NCBI RefSeq assembly: GCF_028372415.1
Contig: NC_092872.1
Location: forward strand, 9,182,001 to 9,246,000
Reading direction: 5' to 3'
DNA: 64,000 bases
Source of the DNA: Notamacropus eugenii
Taxonomy: Eukaryota; Chordata; Mammalia; Diprotodontia; Macropodidae
The notes beneath the pieces were generated by a model, which was given only the letters and a program-made list of their open reading frames with translations, was not told the DNA's origin and did no database searches. Made by a program: the position numbers and the translations under genes. This document shows positions 22,890 to 36,439 of this stretch, piece after piece. The stretch's first letter is position 1; the number at the start of each line of letters is the position of its first letter.

Positions 22890-23155
22890 CACATAATAAT
22901 ACAAGTAATAATGATAAAAATCACGTTTCTGTTGCCTTAAGGTCTGCAAAACATGTTACAGTGATGGTCTGAATTGATCCTCCCAACAACCCTGGGAGGT
23001 AGAGGTGCTATTATTATTCCCATTTTACAAATGAGCAGACTGAGGCAGAGTGGGGTTAATTGACCTTCCCAGGGTCACTCAGCCACTAAGAGTCTCAGGC
23101 AGGATTTGTACTTCCTCACTCCAGATCTATGCACTGGGCCACCTAGCCTCTAAAA
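22890..23155 (+). mobile_element. CORE-SINE (MIR/THER type)
   Basis: 'Ataatacaagtaataatgat' head, 'caacaaccctgggaggtaga', 'attcccattttacaaatgag', 'ggtcactcagccactaagag' and 'tgcactgggccacctagcct' end. Plus orientation. Confidence 0.8.
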
Positions 23156-23264
23156 GAGCATTCAGAAGGTGCTTTAAATTTTATAGTCATCCAAAATAGT
23201 ATTAAATTTTCTTTGAATGGCTGTTTTTACAGATAGTTTGCATCCTGCTTATTCGCCCGAAAAA

Positions 23265-23385
23265 ATATCACTCCTTGAGAGTAGTTTCATTTTTTTTTTT
23301 TGTATTTCTGTCCCCAGCACCTAAACACTGCTTGGCACATGCATAGTAGGAGCTTAATAAATGCTTGCTCACTGACTGCCTGTAA
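23265..23385 (+). mobile_element. L2/MIR3-type 3' tail
   Basis: 'Cactccttgagagtagtttc', a T-run, 'ctgtccccagcacctaaaca' and 'ggagcttaataaatgcttgc' are the standard end of L2-mobilised repeats. Confidence 0.65.
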
Positions 23386-23554
23386 CCCTAAGTTTTTAAA
23401 GGTACATAGGGACTTCATGCAGATCCTTTACTTACTGCCTTAAGTAATATTTTAATCATCCTGAAACTAATTCATTCAAGCATAAAATGATATTTATTAG
23501 TGGCAATATTTTGGAATTTGAAAAACAAAGCAATATTCCTTTGTGAACATGGCA

Positions 23555-23700
23555 GTTTGATGAAATGGAAGAAACACATACCTTTGAATGAGAAACCTTG
23601 AGCTCAAATTTTAGTTCTGACATCATATGTGGGTATGCATGTATGTGCACATGTATGAACTAAAGGTGACTGGGCAAGTCTCAGTTTCTTCCTCTGACTA
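23555..23700 (+). mobile_element. tRNA-head CORE-SINE-like fragment with small insertion
   Basis: 'Atacctttgaatgagaaacc', 'gagctcaaattttagttctg' and, after a TGTATG-rich insertion, 'gactgggcaagtctcagttt'. An old copy in plus orientation. Confidence 0.45.
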
Positions 23701-23809
23701 AGCACAGCTTTTGTAGATGTAGAAGTGACTTCTCCTTCAAATTTCTCATTGTAACTTGCAAATATTTCTTTTGCATTTTTAAAGTACAAAATCGGGCATG
23801 AATTTTTAC

Positions 23810-24245
23810 AGGACTTCAGAAAAGAAACAGTCTCTTAGTACTTGTATAATGAAAAGAAGGCTTCATGGAGAAAGTGAGACTTGAATTAGGTGCTGAGGGA
23901 AAGATAGGACTTGGATAAGCAGAAAGGAAAAAGGGGATGAACATTTCCAACAAGGGGGACAATGCAGCTTAAGACATGGAAGCTGGAATGTATATGCATG
24001 TTGTATCAAGTATACAGTTTGACTAGAGCAACAGAACTAGAACTTTCTGAATACCAGGCTGAAAGGTTTAGATTTAATTCTTTAAAAAAAAATCGAAAGT
24101 TAGTAACTATCAACAAAAAACAAACATGTACAAGAATTAAAAACTGTACATGGACTCAAACTATTTTTAATTTGGTTTTGAAAGTACATATACTTTTAAA
24201 ATGTAATTGGGGAAAATAAAATACTAAATAATAATAAAAAATACT
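23810..24245 (+). mobile_element. Degraded repeat ending in an L1-like tail
   Basis: The end 'aaatgtaattggggaaaata' followed by AT-rich sequence is the L1 3' terminus. The part before it is too diverged to name. Open frames near 23960-24220 have no family resemblance. Confidence 0.4.
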
Positions 24246-24274
24246 TGGGGGAAAAATGTGTATATAGTGAGGGA

Positions 24275-24480
24275 GCAGGGTGTAGACGCTGGATTGCTAG
24301 AGTGGGAGTCAGAAAGACCTAGTTGTAAGTCCTGCCTGGGACATTTACCAGTTGTGTGACCCTAGGTATGTCCTTCAACCATCCACAGACTTGGGCAACT
24401 CCCTAAGATTGATCTTTAAGCTTACTTATGTTGGTAGAACAGTGCCCAAATCAAAATCTCCCAACTCTGTAACCCTAACC
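24275..24480 (+). mobile_element. tRNA-head CORE-SINE
   Basis: 'Gacgctggattgctagagtg', 'gagtcagaaagacctagttg', 'agtcctgcctgggacattta', 'agttgtgtgaccctaggtat' and the end 'cagtgcccaaatcaaaatct'. A good copy in plus orientation. Confidence 0.65.
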
Positions 24481-24570
24481 CTATTAATTTAGTAAGCTAA
24501 CAGATGCAGCCTGTTAGCTTCACTGACTAGACTTCCCTTTTTTTCTACATTTTGTCTCAAGTATTATGAT

Positions 24571-25030
24571 TGTGAGAAACACACTTGTGATCACAGAATT
24601 TCCCAGGCAAGGTCAGGAAGTAAGCCTGTGCGAGCTGCCACAGTTCACCGCTTCCCTGATTGTGACTCCTCAGGAAGATCCATATGATAAGACCCATTCT
24701 CATGAAAAGAACTCAGAGTTCTCTCGAGAAAGAGGGTGTGCTGCTCACTAAGAACACACGTGTATAGAAGCAAGAACGAGCTTAACTACTGTTAATGTAG
24801 TCAGACCTCCCATCAGGGTCAGGATTGGTCCAGACTTCTAAGGTTCCACTCTTCCTTATCTTCCCACTACATTCCCTCCTTAGCATGTTCCTCCCTCCTT
24901 GATCATATGACTCATGATCAGATAATGGTGGAAAACTCCACCTTAAGTTGGGTAAGTTAATATACCTGAGTTTAGTTATGCAGATGCAGTAGTGAGGATG
25001 CTTGTGACCTGGGCATGACGCTAGAGTCTG
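24571..25030 (-). mobile_element. LTR-like fossil, family related to 48982-49360
   Basis: The block begins TGTGAGAAACACACTTG on the plus strand and shares several phrases in order with 48982-49360: 'gattggtcca', a C-rich middle, 'catgatcagataatgg', and a GCAGT-AG end. Edge bases and the shared order fit a solo LTR of an endogenous retrovirus-like element on the minus strand. It looks old and broken. No internal viral region is seen next to it. Family not named. Confidence 0.35.
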
Positions 25031-26544
25031 AGACATTCGTCATGCCTTTCTAGTTCCCCATGAAGTCAGGTTGTGTTCAAGCACTTTTCTTGCAAAACAG
25101 GATATACAAGCTTCTCCCATGCTCCCATCAGTCTGGGAGCTTTTCTCTTTCTCCAGAACATCTGTGGGAGCAAAACAAAATACAATAACATCCATTCTTA
25201 CGTGATTATTCGGTCAGTTGTAGTCCTTATGTATGCTGTCATTTTTCTTGACCTCCTCACTTCATATGAGGTTTGATTTTTTTTCTGCAGATAACAGGCA
25301 GCCAGTGAAGATTCCGAATGTAGCCCTACTTTGGGGACATTCAGATTCCCAGAATGCATGGTGCCAGATGTTTTGGGGAAAACTCCAGAGGCTGAGCATG
25401 TATACCAGATTGTGATTAGTTCTCAGTCCCTCTGAATGCAAGCACTGGAGAGACGTGTTGGAGGTTTTAACATGACCCATATGTCTCTTTCTCAAGATGA
25501 AAGTCCATTTGCCACAAGCTTTACATTAAAGAAATCAGGTGAGGCTTATGGAAGGGTAGAAGAAAGAGTCCTTTTCAGACTTTGACCTTTTGAGACCTTG
25601 AATAGCCCTTTGCATTTATAACCCTTATAAAGTGAGAAATTTGGAGGTCAGGACTCAAGCTGAATAGCAGTAGCAGATTCAGTGAGTTTGCCCCAAACGT
25701 AAATTACCCTGTACCTTTTTCTACTAACTCATTTCCACTGATAAATGGGAAAAATTTGTTTGAAGAACTGGGGAATCCTGAGACCCAGAGCTGTTTGGTG
25801 ACTACTGGGCAAATTGCCTAGTTTATTGTCTATTGTACCAATATGCAAAGTTAGGAAGTATATTGAACAATCACCATAAGTTAGGGTGAGGTCTCTCACT
25901 GAACTGACCTAACGCTCTACCACAAACAGTTATGGGAAAGAAAAGGCACAGCCCAAGGCCATTAACTTGCTGTGACCCCAATCATTGTTTCAGAGAGTTT
26001 GGCACCTCATTTTCAGAATCTGTATAGGAGGCAATAGCCATAGAACCCAGACTAAGTGAATAGAACGAGGAAGCTTCTATTGGTTCTAAAATAAAGGTTT
26101 TTGCTCTTTCTGATTCAGACCCTAGTTAATGATTTCAGCTGGGCTAGAACTGGAGGCAGTGAAACCTATAAAATCAAGGTCAATAGGAGAAGCAGGAAGC
26201 AGCTACAGCCCGGGAAGCATAAGATATCCTTCTCTGAACATGCCTTAACCAAGTGTTCGTTACATATGGGCCTCTCTACTTGTGACCTGTGTGTCCACTC
26301 CCCCCACTGATGGTGGAGGTTCTTGTGGGTGGGTGAACCCCAGGTTTATAGGGTTATTGCAACTTTCCTTCAGGGGACCTGATCTATGTGACTTCAGAGG
26401 GGATCCCCAATAAGGGTGCTACAGGGACTAAGGAACATTTTGTGAAGATTAATTTAGCAACATGGGCAGAAGTGAAGCAAGAAAAAGTATGAAAAGGAGA
26501 CAAGTGAAAAGGCAGTTGTAACTCTAAGCATGAGATATGAAGCT
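25031..26544. other. No gene recognised
   Basis: Mixed-composition sequence between repeats. Short open frames near 25073-25495 overlap on opposite strands and match no family I know. No splice-bounded exon is seen. Confidence 0.4.
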
Positions 26545-26740
26545 TCATAGGATTTAGACTCAGTCAGGGAACTTAAAGATGATCTAGTCCAACACTCGTT
26601 TTACAAATGAGGAAACTAACTCCCAGGAAGAAGAAACTGAATTGCTCAAGGACACAGTCATCAAAAATAGTGGAGCTGGGATTTTTACTCAGGTTCTCTT
26701 ACTGCAAATCCATTGTTGATTTTACTATAACAAGCTGCTC
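26545..26740 (+). mobile_element. MIR/THER-related SINE
   Basis: 'Aggatttagactcagtcagg', 'aaagatgatctagtccaaca', 'ttttacaaatgaggaaacta', 'gagctgggatttttactcag' and 'ctgcaaatccattg'. Plus orientation. Confidence 0.65.
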
Positions 26741-26841
26741 TGTGGCCTGTGGACAATGGAAATAGAAAAGAAAATATAGATGTGAGGAAGATACCAAACA
26801 AAAAGTCCATGGACCATAATGACAATTTGGGATGGAAGAGG

Positions 26842-27310
26842 TCAAGGAAGAGTTAAGATTACTAAGGTTGAGGCTTGGTGACCGAAGAGAATAATTACAT
26901 CATTAACAGAGGGAGGGAGGTGTTTGAAGAAGCTGCAGGACATCATGGTAGAAAAGTTCCAAAGGCCACAGAAGTGATGGAGCTGATTGGTGTTTGTGAA
27001 AGTGTCATAGAAATGTGGCCTTATAATGAGGACATGGCTTCTGCTATCTTTAGCTGTTTCATCCAGGTCATAGCAAGCTTCAAGCATGGAACAGACATGT
27101 TTTATGACTCGTTCTTCTGGCTTCACATCAGCTTTCTCAGGTACTTTATGCATTGTACAATGCTCCCTTTAGCACTCACCATCAACGAATACGTAATCCC
27201 TTTGGTGAGATAAGTTTTACATGGAGCACAATATTTAATACATGATTGGACATGACCAAGGACAAAATTCTGTAGGACTTCATCACCATGATGCCCAGAG
27301 TACATCAATG
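26842..27310. other. Unidentified segment with long open frames on both strands
   Basis: A 112-codon frame on the plus strand (26875-27213) overlaps a 103-codon frame on the minus strand (26842-27153), with a 61-codon minus frame next to it. The minus frame includes VPEKADVKPEERVIKHVCSM; the plus one includes ATEVMELIGVCESVIEMWPY. I recognise neither. Base composition is unlike the AT-rich flanks. It could be a decayed retrocopy or an old repeat. I see no poly(A) tail or target-site duplication. Confidence 0.3.
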
Positions 27311-28069
27311 AGAGACATTCTCTGCATTCTATAAGTCTAGGATTCTAAGTGCTGGAGAGTCAACAGGAAGGCAAAAGGTTTTCAAAAAGGTCATAAGCAG
27401 TCATAAGTAGGGCTCAATGGAGACAAGAGGCTGACTTCAGTTCAGAGTGCACACGGAATAGTACTGCTATGGGATCCCTGCAGAATCCTGATGACTCTGA
27501 AGGCTAAAGCAGAAGAACTATAGATTCTCTGCCTTTCCCCCAGAAAGTCTCCTGCAGAATTCCATGAAGCATACTGTATTGAACCCTCTTTACTTTTTTA
27601 CTGGGTTTAGATTTTAGAAGTAACTGTTTCCCTTCTTCATATGCTGGGAGGGATTAGTGGAAGTAAATACAATCTTCTATAATCTACAACCAAGAATTTA
27701 TGTTCCATGAATTAGAAACTTTTCTTTTATTGGTAGAGGCTTGAGCAGTAATTTGGTTAGCTGATTACCCAAAACGTCCCATATAATGCACCAGAAAAGT
27801 CGACAACAGGGCCAGAAACAGATTATGGGTGAAGTCCAGTGCTACAGTTGTGTAGACTTATGTGATCAAATGTTTCTTTACAACCTGAAACAATCTTAAC
27901 ACCCCTTAACAGCTATATTTCATAGCATTCCCCTTTTGCAACTCCAGGCAAATTGAACTATTGCTTTCTAATCTCACTCTGCCTTTCCTTCTCCATCACT
28001 GTCTCTATGTACGCGACCTCCCTGTGGAGATGAGAAATGTGGAACAAGCTTTTCCCCTATCTCCTTTGT
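27311..28069. other. No gene recognised
   Basis: Unclassified intergenic sequence. No named repeat or exon could be supported. Confidence 0.4.
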
Positions 28070-28240
28070 TCCATGTCTACCAGGACACAGTTTATACCTG
28101 CTTCAAGGTCCAGCTCTACTGCCATTTCCTCCACAACTGGTTTCTCCAATTAAAAATGATCCCTTTTTCTTTGGTTCAATTCAACCAATATTTCAGTTTC
28201 ATTGAACTTCATTTGAATTTCAAACAATTAAACAAATAAA
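28070..28240 (+). mobile_element. L2-type 3' UTR fragment
   Basis: 'Gcttcaaggtccagctctac', 'tgccatttcctccacaactg' and 'gtttctccaattaaaaatga' match the L2 phrase order also seen at 20580-20890. Confidence 0.5.
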
Positions 28241-28249
28241 ATATAAAGT

Positions 28250-29639
28250 TACTACTTTGCAAAAAGCACTGTACTGAAGGGATAAAAGAATGAATATGAT
28301 GGCTTATGTTCACAGAGAGTTTACTCTCTAGTTGAAGGAGTCATGAACATACATTATCAGTATTTAGTAAGTGTCAATACAAGGTGGTAAGGGACATAAA
28401 GACACAAGTGAGGCTCTAGTCTCTGCCTTCAGGGAGTTCACATTCATGTTGTACAAGTTAGAAAATGTTTATTCTTTGAGAATTCCTACTTCTGTCAGTG
28501 GGGATACTCCCTAAAATTCAAAGTACAAACCCTTTACAAACTTAGATGGTCTTTGAAAGTTGAACATATCATTGTTCTGTGGGTAATTTTTTTGTGATGA
28601 GATTCTCTGAACCTTGATAGACTAGTCCTCAGACAAGAAACCTTGAGTTCATCACTGGACCCATGTTTAAAGTCCTTCCAATTTGATAGGACCACACAGA
28701 GCTTTTAATTGTTCTGGAAGAGACTTCAAGAAGCTCGTCCTAGGACCATAAAAGAAGTTTGAGTGCCTTCTTTCTGTATTGTTGAGAAAAATTGATGGGC
28801 AGATATTCATTGCTCTTTCAAAGTTTGATTAAATTATCTTATACATCCATCTGAACGTAAGTGTGTGTGTGTGTATTTCCAAAACTGTAGTATGGATTCC
28901 TTGATTTTTCTGAAATGCGGGTAATAATTTGGTATTTTATATTTTAGCAGCTAGTCATTTATTTCCTTTACATTTTCAGTTTGGCTGTCATGTAATTCTG
29001 TATAATAATTTCTGACAATTATTTTCCCCCTATTCACCTTGTACATTTTTTATTTTGACAATTAATTTTCCTCTTTTAAAAAATCACGAGCTAATGATTT
29101 CTCTCTCATTATTTTAAAGGAAAAAAACTGTTTTATCAATTAAACTTTCAATTTTCCATTTTATCTGTCACCTCCAATTTTCAAGAGTTCTTTTGGGCAC
29201 ATGTTGGGGTTGATTTTCTAGTTTCAAAATGCATGCTTACTGCATTGATCCACTTTTTAATTACTATGAACATTAACAATCAACATGAACTTTTCAGTAC
29301 CCAAAAAAGATTTGTATATGAAACTATGAAATTGCTTTTTTAAATTAAAAAATTGAAATTCAACACAGTGGTAACAAAACTGCCCTGTATGTTTGTGTCC
29401 CCTTCTAAAGTAGTCCTTATTTTCTTCTATGTATTTTTTAATGTTTTACCTGGGGTTTTTTCTTGCACCTCTGTTACTACTCACAAACTCATGCCCCTCA
29501 TAAAAACTCTCCCTTATAACAAATGATAATGAAGCAAAAAAAAAATCAACACATCGACCATGTGAAAGTGTACCTTTCACTGTGCACCTCTAGTCTATAC
29601 CTCTACAAATAAAAATAAACATCCCCTATGCTAAGAAGA
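28250..29639. other. AT-rich intergenic sequence, no gene seen
   Basis: A short (GT)n tract lies at 28860-28875. The rest is strongly AT-rich with homopolymer runs. I see no exon, and repeats are too decayed to name. Confidence 0.45.
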
Positions 29640-29940
29640 TAACAACAGCTATCAGAATTGTAGAATCTTTCAAAGTTGTTTCTCCTTACATTATTGTGGT
29701 GACTGTGTAAATTCTTCTTTTGATTCTGCCATATTGTGCTCTAAGAAATGACAAATATAAGAGAGCAAAGAAATCTGAAAAGACTTGCAAGAGCTTAGGC
29801 AGAGGAAGTAATCAGGATCAAGAGAACAATTTGCTACCCAACGATCACAATTATGTGAAAGAAATCAACCATGAAAGACTTCAGAATTCTGAGAAATGCA
29901 ATGACCAGTCATTGCTTCAGAAGAAGTAATGGTGAGCTGT
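29640..29940 (+). mobile_element. L1 3' end fragment
   Basis: 'Atattgtgctctaagaaatg', 'gaaaagacttgcaagagctt', 'caggatcaagagaacaattt' and 'gcaatgaccagtcattgctt' follow the L1 ORF2 end and 3' UTR. Plus orientation, 5' truncated. Confidence 0.6.
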
Positions 29941-30239
29941 TTCTCTTGCCCTTTAACACACAGGTGGTAGACAATAAGTGCAGGAATGAGGCACATATTT
30001 TCAGACATATATTTCCCTTGTCTGTATTTGTTACAAGGGGATTCTGTGGAGTGGGTGTGGAGAAGTCACTGGGAAGTGACAGTGATACAAAAAAATTTAA
30101 ATTTTTTTTTAAGTCAGTGGTAGACTAAGCAATTGAAAACAAAAGAGCCCTAATAAAACAAGTGTTTTTAAAAGACAAATCAAATTGATAAACCATTACA
30201 TAATTTAATTTAAAAAAGAAACCAAACAATGTATATGTC

Positions 30240-30242
30240 TGT

Positions 30243-30285
<43 letters not shown>

Positions 30286-30291
30286 TATATG
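30240..30291 (+). repeat. (TA)n(CA)n microsatellite
   Basis: An uninterrupted TA run is followed directly by a CA run at about 30248-30287. Confidence 0.9.
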
Positions 30292-30309
30292 CTTATTTGT
30301 GTATCACTT

Positions 30310-30364
30310 TATCATGGCAATGTCATTTTGGTCCTCTCTGAGAATGAAGGACAACAACCAACCA
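30310..30364 (+). mobile_element. RTE-type 3' tail
   Basis: 'Atcatggcaatgtcattttg', 'gtcctctctgagaatgaagg' and 'acaacaaccaacc' match the end of the RTE at 59890-59947 ('catcatggtgatgtcatttt' and so on). It could be the tail of an RTE-mobilised SINE or of an RTE itself. Confidence 0.6.
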
Positions 30365-30419
30365 ATACGCATATTTGCATATTAGTACAAATACATGAAA
30401 TAGAACATCATGTACGACA

Positions 30420-31020
30420 TATAGGATGGGGAGAGAACCCAACAGTCACCTCCAAAAAGAAACTCCAAAATAAAGACTCCCAGGAACATTATAGCCAAAA
30501 TCTAAAGCCTCCGAGTCAAAGAAAAAAAATACTGCAAACAGCTAGAAAGCAATTCAAGTACCAATGAACCATAATCAGGATTACACAAGATTTAGCAGCC
30601 ACCACTATAAAGACAAGGTGAGATCTTCTGGAAAGGAAAAGATACAGACTTTTACTTCCCCAGAAAAAGTCTAATCCTGCAAGAGATAAAAAATCCACAT
30701 AAAAAAACAGATTTCCAAATATTCCTAATAAAAACACCAAAGCTTTGAAACTGAAATACAAACCCAGGCAATCAAAGGAAGCATAAAAAGGTAAACATGA
30801 ACAAGCAATTATGAGACTAAACAAGGACGAGCTGTTTAAATTCTAACATGGAGAGATGATTTATTTGTCTCATAGGGTCATAGAGGGAGTCTAATAAAAC
30901 AGAGAACCTGGGGATGGTTTTGTTATGTTTTGATATTTAAAATGGAGAGGGAGGGATAGAATTTTGTGGTTGGAGAGGGGCAAGGGAGAGGAGGAGCAGG
31001 GAAAACCCACTCATAATTCC
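30420..31020 (+). mobile_element. L1/HAL1 ORF1 3' part and start of 3' UTR
   Basis: The text runs parallel to the HAL1 at 43690-44340: 'ccaggaacattatagccaaa', 'tactgcaaacagctagaaag', 'caggattacacaagatttag', 'catgaaaaggtaaac'-type phrase, and 'ctgtttaaattctaacatgg'. Plus orientation, about 80 percent similar by eye. The frame is broken. Confidence 0.7.
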
Positions 31021-31079
31021 AATGCGTAAATAGAAGTCTAAGTCTAAGTCTTCTTCTTATTAACAATAATTTTAAAAAT

Positions 31080-31330
31080 ACTGGCTAGAATTGGTGTAGC
31101 ATATTGGGCTTTGCAAATAATTTTACAAATGTCGTTTCATTTTATCTTCACAATGGCCCTAGGACATAGATGCTATGGTTTTCTCCATTTTGTATATGGG
31201 CAAACTGAGGCAGACAGTATTTGAATGACTTGCCCAGAGTCACACTGCTGGTGGGTGTCTAAGGTCACATTTGAACTCAGGTATTCCTGTCTCCGGGCCC
31301 AGCACTATCCATTGTGCCAGCTAACTTGTT
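31080..31330 (+). mobile_element. CORE-SINE (MIR/THER type)
   Basis: 'Ttgcaaataattttacaaat', 'cattttatcttcacaatggc', 'tgacttgcccagagtcacac', 'tttgaactcaggtattcctg' and 'cactatccattgtgccagct'. Plus orientation. Confidence 0.8.
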
Positions 31331-31589
31331 GCCCAGAGAGAGGGCAGGAAATTTTTATCAACACAATGACCAACAAAGATTCCAGATCACTCATGAGGAA
31401 ACATGCTACCTACCTCCCCAGAGGAGATGAAAGCAGGATGTGTGCAGCATAAGGCTCTACATTTGCTACAAGGGTTTTGTTTTCCTCTCTCTTTCAATTG
31501 GGGGCAGGCAGAAGTGGAAGATTGTAGGAAGAGAGAGATTTCATCAATTAAGTTTAAATAAGGGAAGAACAGAGCTAGTTAACTAGAAA

Positions 31590-32095
31590 TAATCTTTGCA
31601 GCGTTATCTGATAAAGGTCTCATTTCCAAGATATATGAGGAATTGATTACAACTTATAAGAATAAAAGTCATTCTCCAATGGATAAATGGGGGAGAGGCA
31701 TCATTTGGGCTAAGGTTAAACAAACTTTGTTATACAAATGTAATGAAGCATCATAGTGCCGTAAGAAATGACACAAGACTCAGTTTCAGAGTAACTTGGG
31801 AACTTATGTGAACTGATGGACAGTGACATGCGCAGAACTAGCACCAGTTATATAACATTGTAAAGACAAGTAACTGAAAGACTTAAGAACTCTGTTCAAT
31901 GCAACAACCAACTACAATTCCAGAACACTGATGAAGTGACAGACTTCAGATGCAGAATGTGACATTTATTACATGATCAATGTGGAAATGTGTTTTGCTC
32001 GCATACATATATTTCTTACAAGGGTTTTTTTTTCCTTTTTACAAAAGGAAAGGGAAGCAGAAAAAGGAAATAAATGATTATTCATTTAAAAAATT
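31590..32095 (+). mobile_element. L1 3' end
   Basis: 'Gataaaggtctcatttccaa', 'gatatatgaggaattgatta', 'ataaaagtcattctccaatg', 'gaactgatggacagtgacat', and an end with a T-run and G/A-rich stretch. This is the classic marsupial L1 ORF2 end with an internal deletion. It lies just 3' of the decayed zinc-finger locus. Confidence 0.7.
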
Positions 32096-32344
32096 AAATC
32101 CAATTAGAAGTGATGGAAATGAGCATGATGATATTATCACAACTTTAAGTCATTATGCTCACTTCAAGAACAGACAAATAACTGGTGTTTATGTTTACAC
32201 TTCTGATGACTTTTTTCTGTTTTGGGTCACATTTGAATGTTTGTTCTTAGCCATGAAAGTTAAATTAAAAAAATTTTTTTTGAGGGGGGAGACAGAGAGA
32301 GGAGAGGGGAGAGGTTAGAATTGAATATAATGCGTTCTTTATTC

Positions 32345-34062
<1,718 letters not shown>

Positions 34063-34734
34063 TGATAAGTAAAATTAAAAATACAAGTTTCATCTTTTTC
34101 CACTTTTAATTAGGAAGTTTAATCAAAAGCTAGAGAAACGCTTAATGATTCTGGTAAAGTGTGAGGAGATGGTCTATTGCCGTGGGGCAAGTGCCATTCT
34201 GAAGCTTTTTGCTTTGCAGAAGGTGAAACCAACAGAAGGAACACAAAGGACGATGGGAAGGCATATGTTCAAAGAAAGGAGAAAGGGCAGATTAATTGAG
34301 GAGTATGCACGTGTATCTAAATATCTATAACTATGTAAATATATAAAAGCACCGTGGGTCAATTCAAGTGAAGAGTGAAAATGAAGGAAGCATATGCTTG
34401 AAGCCCATGAATGAAAAGGAGAATTAAGAATTGTGGGAAGGGACCAAACATTGTCAAGGACAAAAGAAGTCTCTGCTTGAAAGGAACAAACAAGCAAGAC
34501 CACAGAAGTGGAACATAACCAGGGCAAAGGTGAAGATGTTGTTTCACAGATATTCTGCTACTTTGTAGCAAAAGCAGCGCACTTAAAAATACAGTTACTG
34601 CCCTCATTTTCTACAAACAAGAAGAGAAGGTGAATTTCATTTCTTTCGTCATGAGAGCCAGGTGTATTTGTACGATGCTGCCTAACTCCTAGAGGTTAAA
34701 AAACTAAAAGAATGGTTTCCTTCAATTTCTTTCT

Positions 34735-35190
34735 TTTTTTTACTTTGCTAAATTATTTATTGTTTCAACTAAATTTTTTGTAAGTTTTAAAATTTATTTT
34801 AAACTTATATACAAAATAAGAAAAAACATTGTCATGTACACAACAGAACACAAGAGAGGATTCAATATAAAATAAATTTCCATTTCAAGAAAACCTGTTC
34901 AACTTTTCTTTGCTTCCTTATTTTCATTTGTTCTCTGCTGTGTACTTTTAATTTTTCCCCTCCCCCAAACAAGGCAACAATTATACACACACATGTGCAC
35001 GCACACATACATATATACACATATATACTCATGCACACATATGTACCATGTTTATTTCCACTTGTCATCTATTTCTCTGAAGGTGGATAGCCTCTTTGCA
35101 TGTTTTTCTAAATCATCCAGCTCATTATTTCCTACACCCCAGCAATATTTCAACTCAATCACATTCTATCTGGAAGATTGTCTATGAAAG
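34735..35190 (-). mobile_element. L1 3' UTR, reverse orientation, with CA/TA-rich part
   Basis: 'Aaattatttattgtttcaac', 'aagttttaaaatttatttta', 'acattgtcatgtacacaaca' and 'tttccacttgtcatctattt' read as the reverse complement of an L1 3' end. A microsatellite-like CACACAT stretch sits at 34983-35050. Confidence 0.5.
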
Positions 35191-35362
35191 TTTTTCCCCA
35201 TTTTTTTTATGTCTATGAAGTACATCAAAGTTTCTAGGTCTTTCTTCGTGATACCTTAAGGCACAGCAGACCGTGAAGTCTTCAATGATGTATTAGTTAA
35301 TTAGTTATTAAATGATAGAGGTTACATATGGCAATGGAGTTATGTGGCAGGTTCTTTCTCAC

Positions 35363-35461
35363 CTGTACATACACTTTTTCCCAGAGCTCCCAGCAAATCC
35401 ATCCCCCATGACCCTTCCCTTCTTTCTAGAGAAATCACAGCAGGTTTTGGAAATGGAAATT
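35363..35461 (-). pseudogene. KRAB-B exon of the decayed locus (intact by itself)
   Basis: It reads, with the carried G, EFPFPKPAVISLERREGSWG, a good KRAB-B. The acceptor is a tandem CTGCAGCAG. The second AG (35463-35462) gives the EFPFPKP reading used in other KRAB genes. The first AG would add one codon and keep frame. The donor is ACAG/GTGAG (GT at 35362-35361). The length is 99 bases and phase is conserved. Listed as part of a pseudogene because the finger exon it serves is broken. Confidence 0.85.
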
Positions 35462-35470
35462 CTGCTGCAG

Positions 35471-36430
35471 GGAAAGAAAATGGGATCAAATGAAGGATGG
35501 AAACACACAAAACTTCCCCTAAGATTCAATGGAGTCAGCCCAGTTTTCCTACATGCAGGAAGGAAACACCAAAGGAAGATATAGATGAAAAGGTATATGG
35601 GTTCTTATGTGGGTGGCTCAAGCTAGTGCCCACTGGAAGGCTGAGGCAAAGTAGTTGGGATGATTTGGCTTTAGAATTATAATTCCTTTCTTGTCTTCTC
35701 TTTGTCAAGGGGAGTAGGAAGTTCTAACGGTAGTAAGAAAACATCACCTCTCCTAAGAAAATCTTTTTCTTTCAAAAGTTACTGACATCCAGAAAAAGAA
35801 ACTGAGAGCCACAAAAAAAGGCAAATTTAAACAAAATAATAGCTATATCTAATTATTGTGGAATTAAAGTATATATACATGTATTGCTATTGTCCATATT
35901 TAAACAGAAGAAATAATTATTATGATACAACTGAAATACATATATGTGTGTATTTCACTTCTACAATATGTCTGTCTACCTCTTGGTAAAAGACACAAGG
36001 AAGAATGAAAAATGAGACAAAGACATGGCAACATGAGCAGGAGAAAACAAGATTTGGCCTGAGAATATTCATATCGAATACTACTGTTCACTTGAACTGA
36101 TAATGCCAGAATAAATCAGGTGTTGTAACTATCCTTTGCTCATCATTTTAGACATAATTTTGTTATAAATTTAATGCACATCAACAAAACAAATGAGTAA
36201 ATATAAATACTAAATTACTTGCAGTATTATAAAAATATAAAATATATTAATCAAATAAAAACATAATATCTTATTTAATTGAGTCTTCTCTCTCATTTCC
36301 TCTCTGTGCATATTGATAGATTTTCTAAATACTAAAAAAAATCCTTTCTGCAGGGAAATGCATATGCTGCTTTTGTTATTAAACCTCAGCACACACTTTT
36401 AAGATGGTTAATTTTTTCAGTGGCATTCTA
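35471..36430. other. Intron of the decayed locus, AT-rich, nothing named
   Basis: No exon and no clear repeat. Runs of TA and A are common. Confidence 0.4.
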
Positions 36431-36439
36431 AAGGATTCA

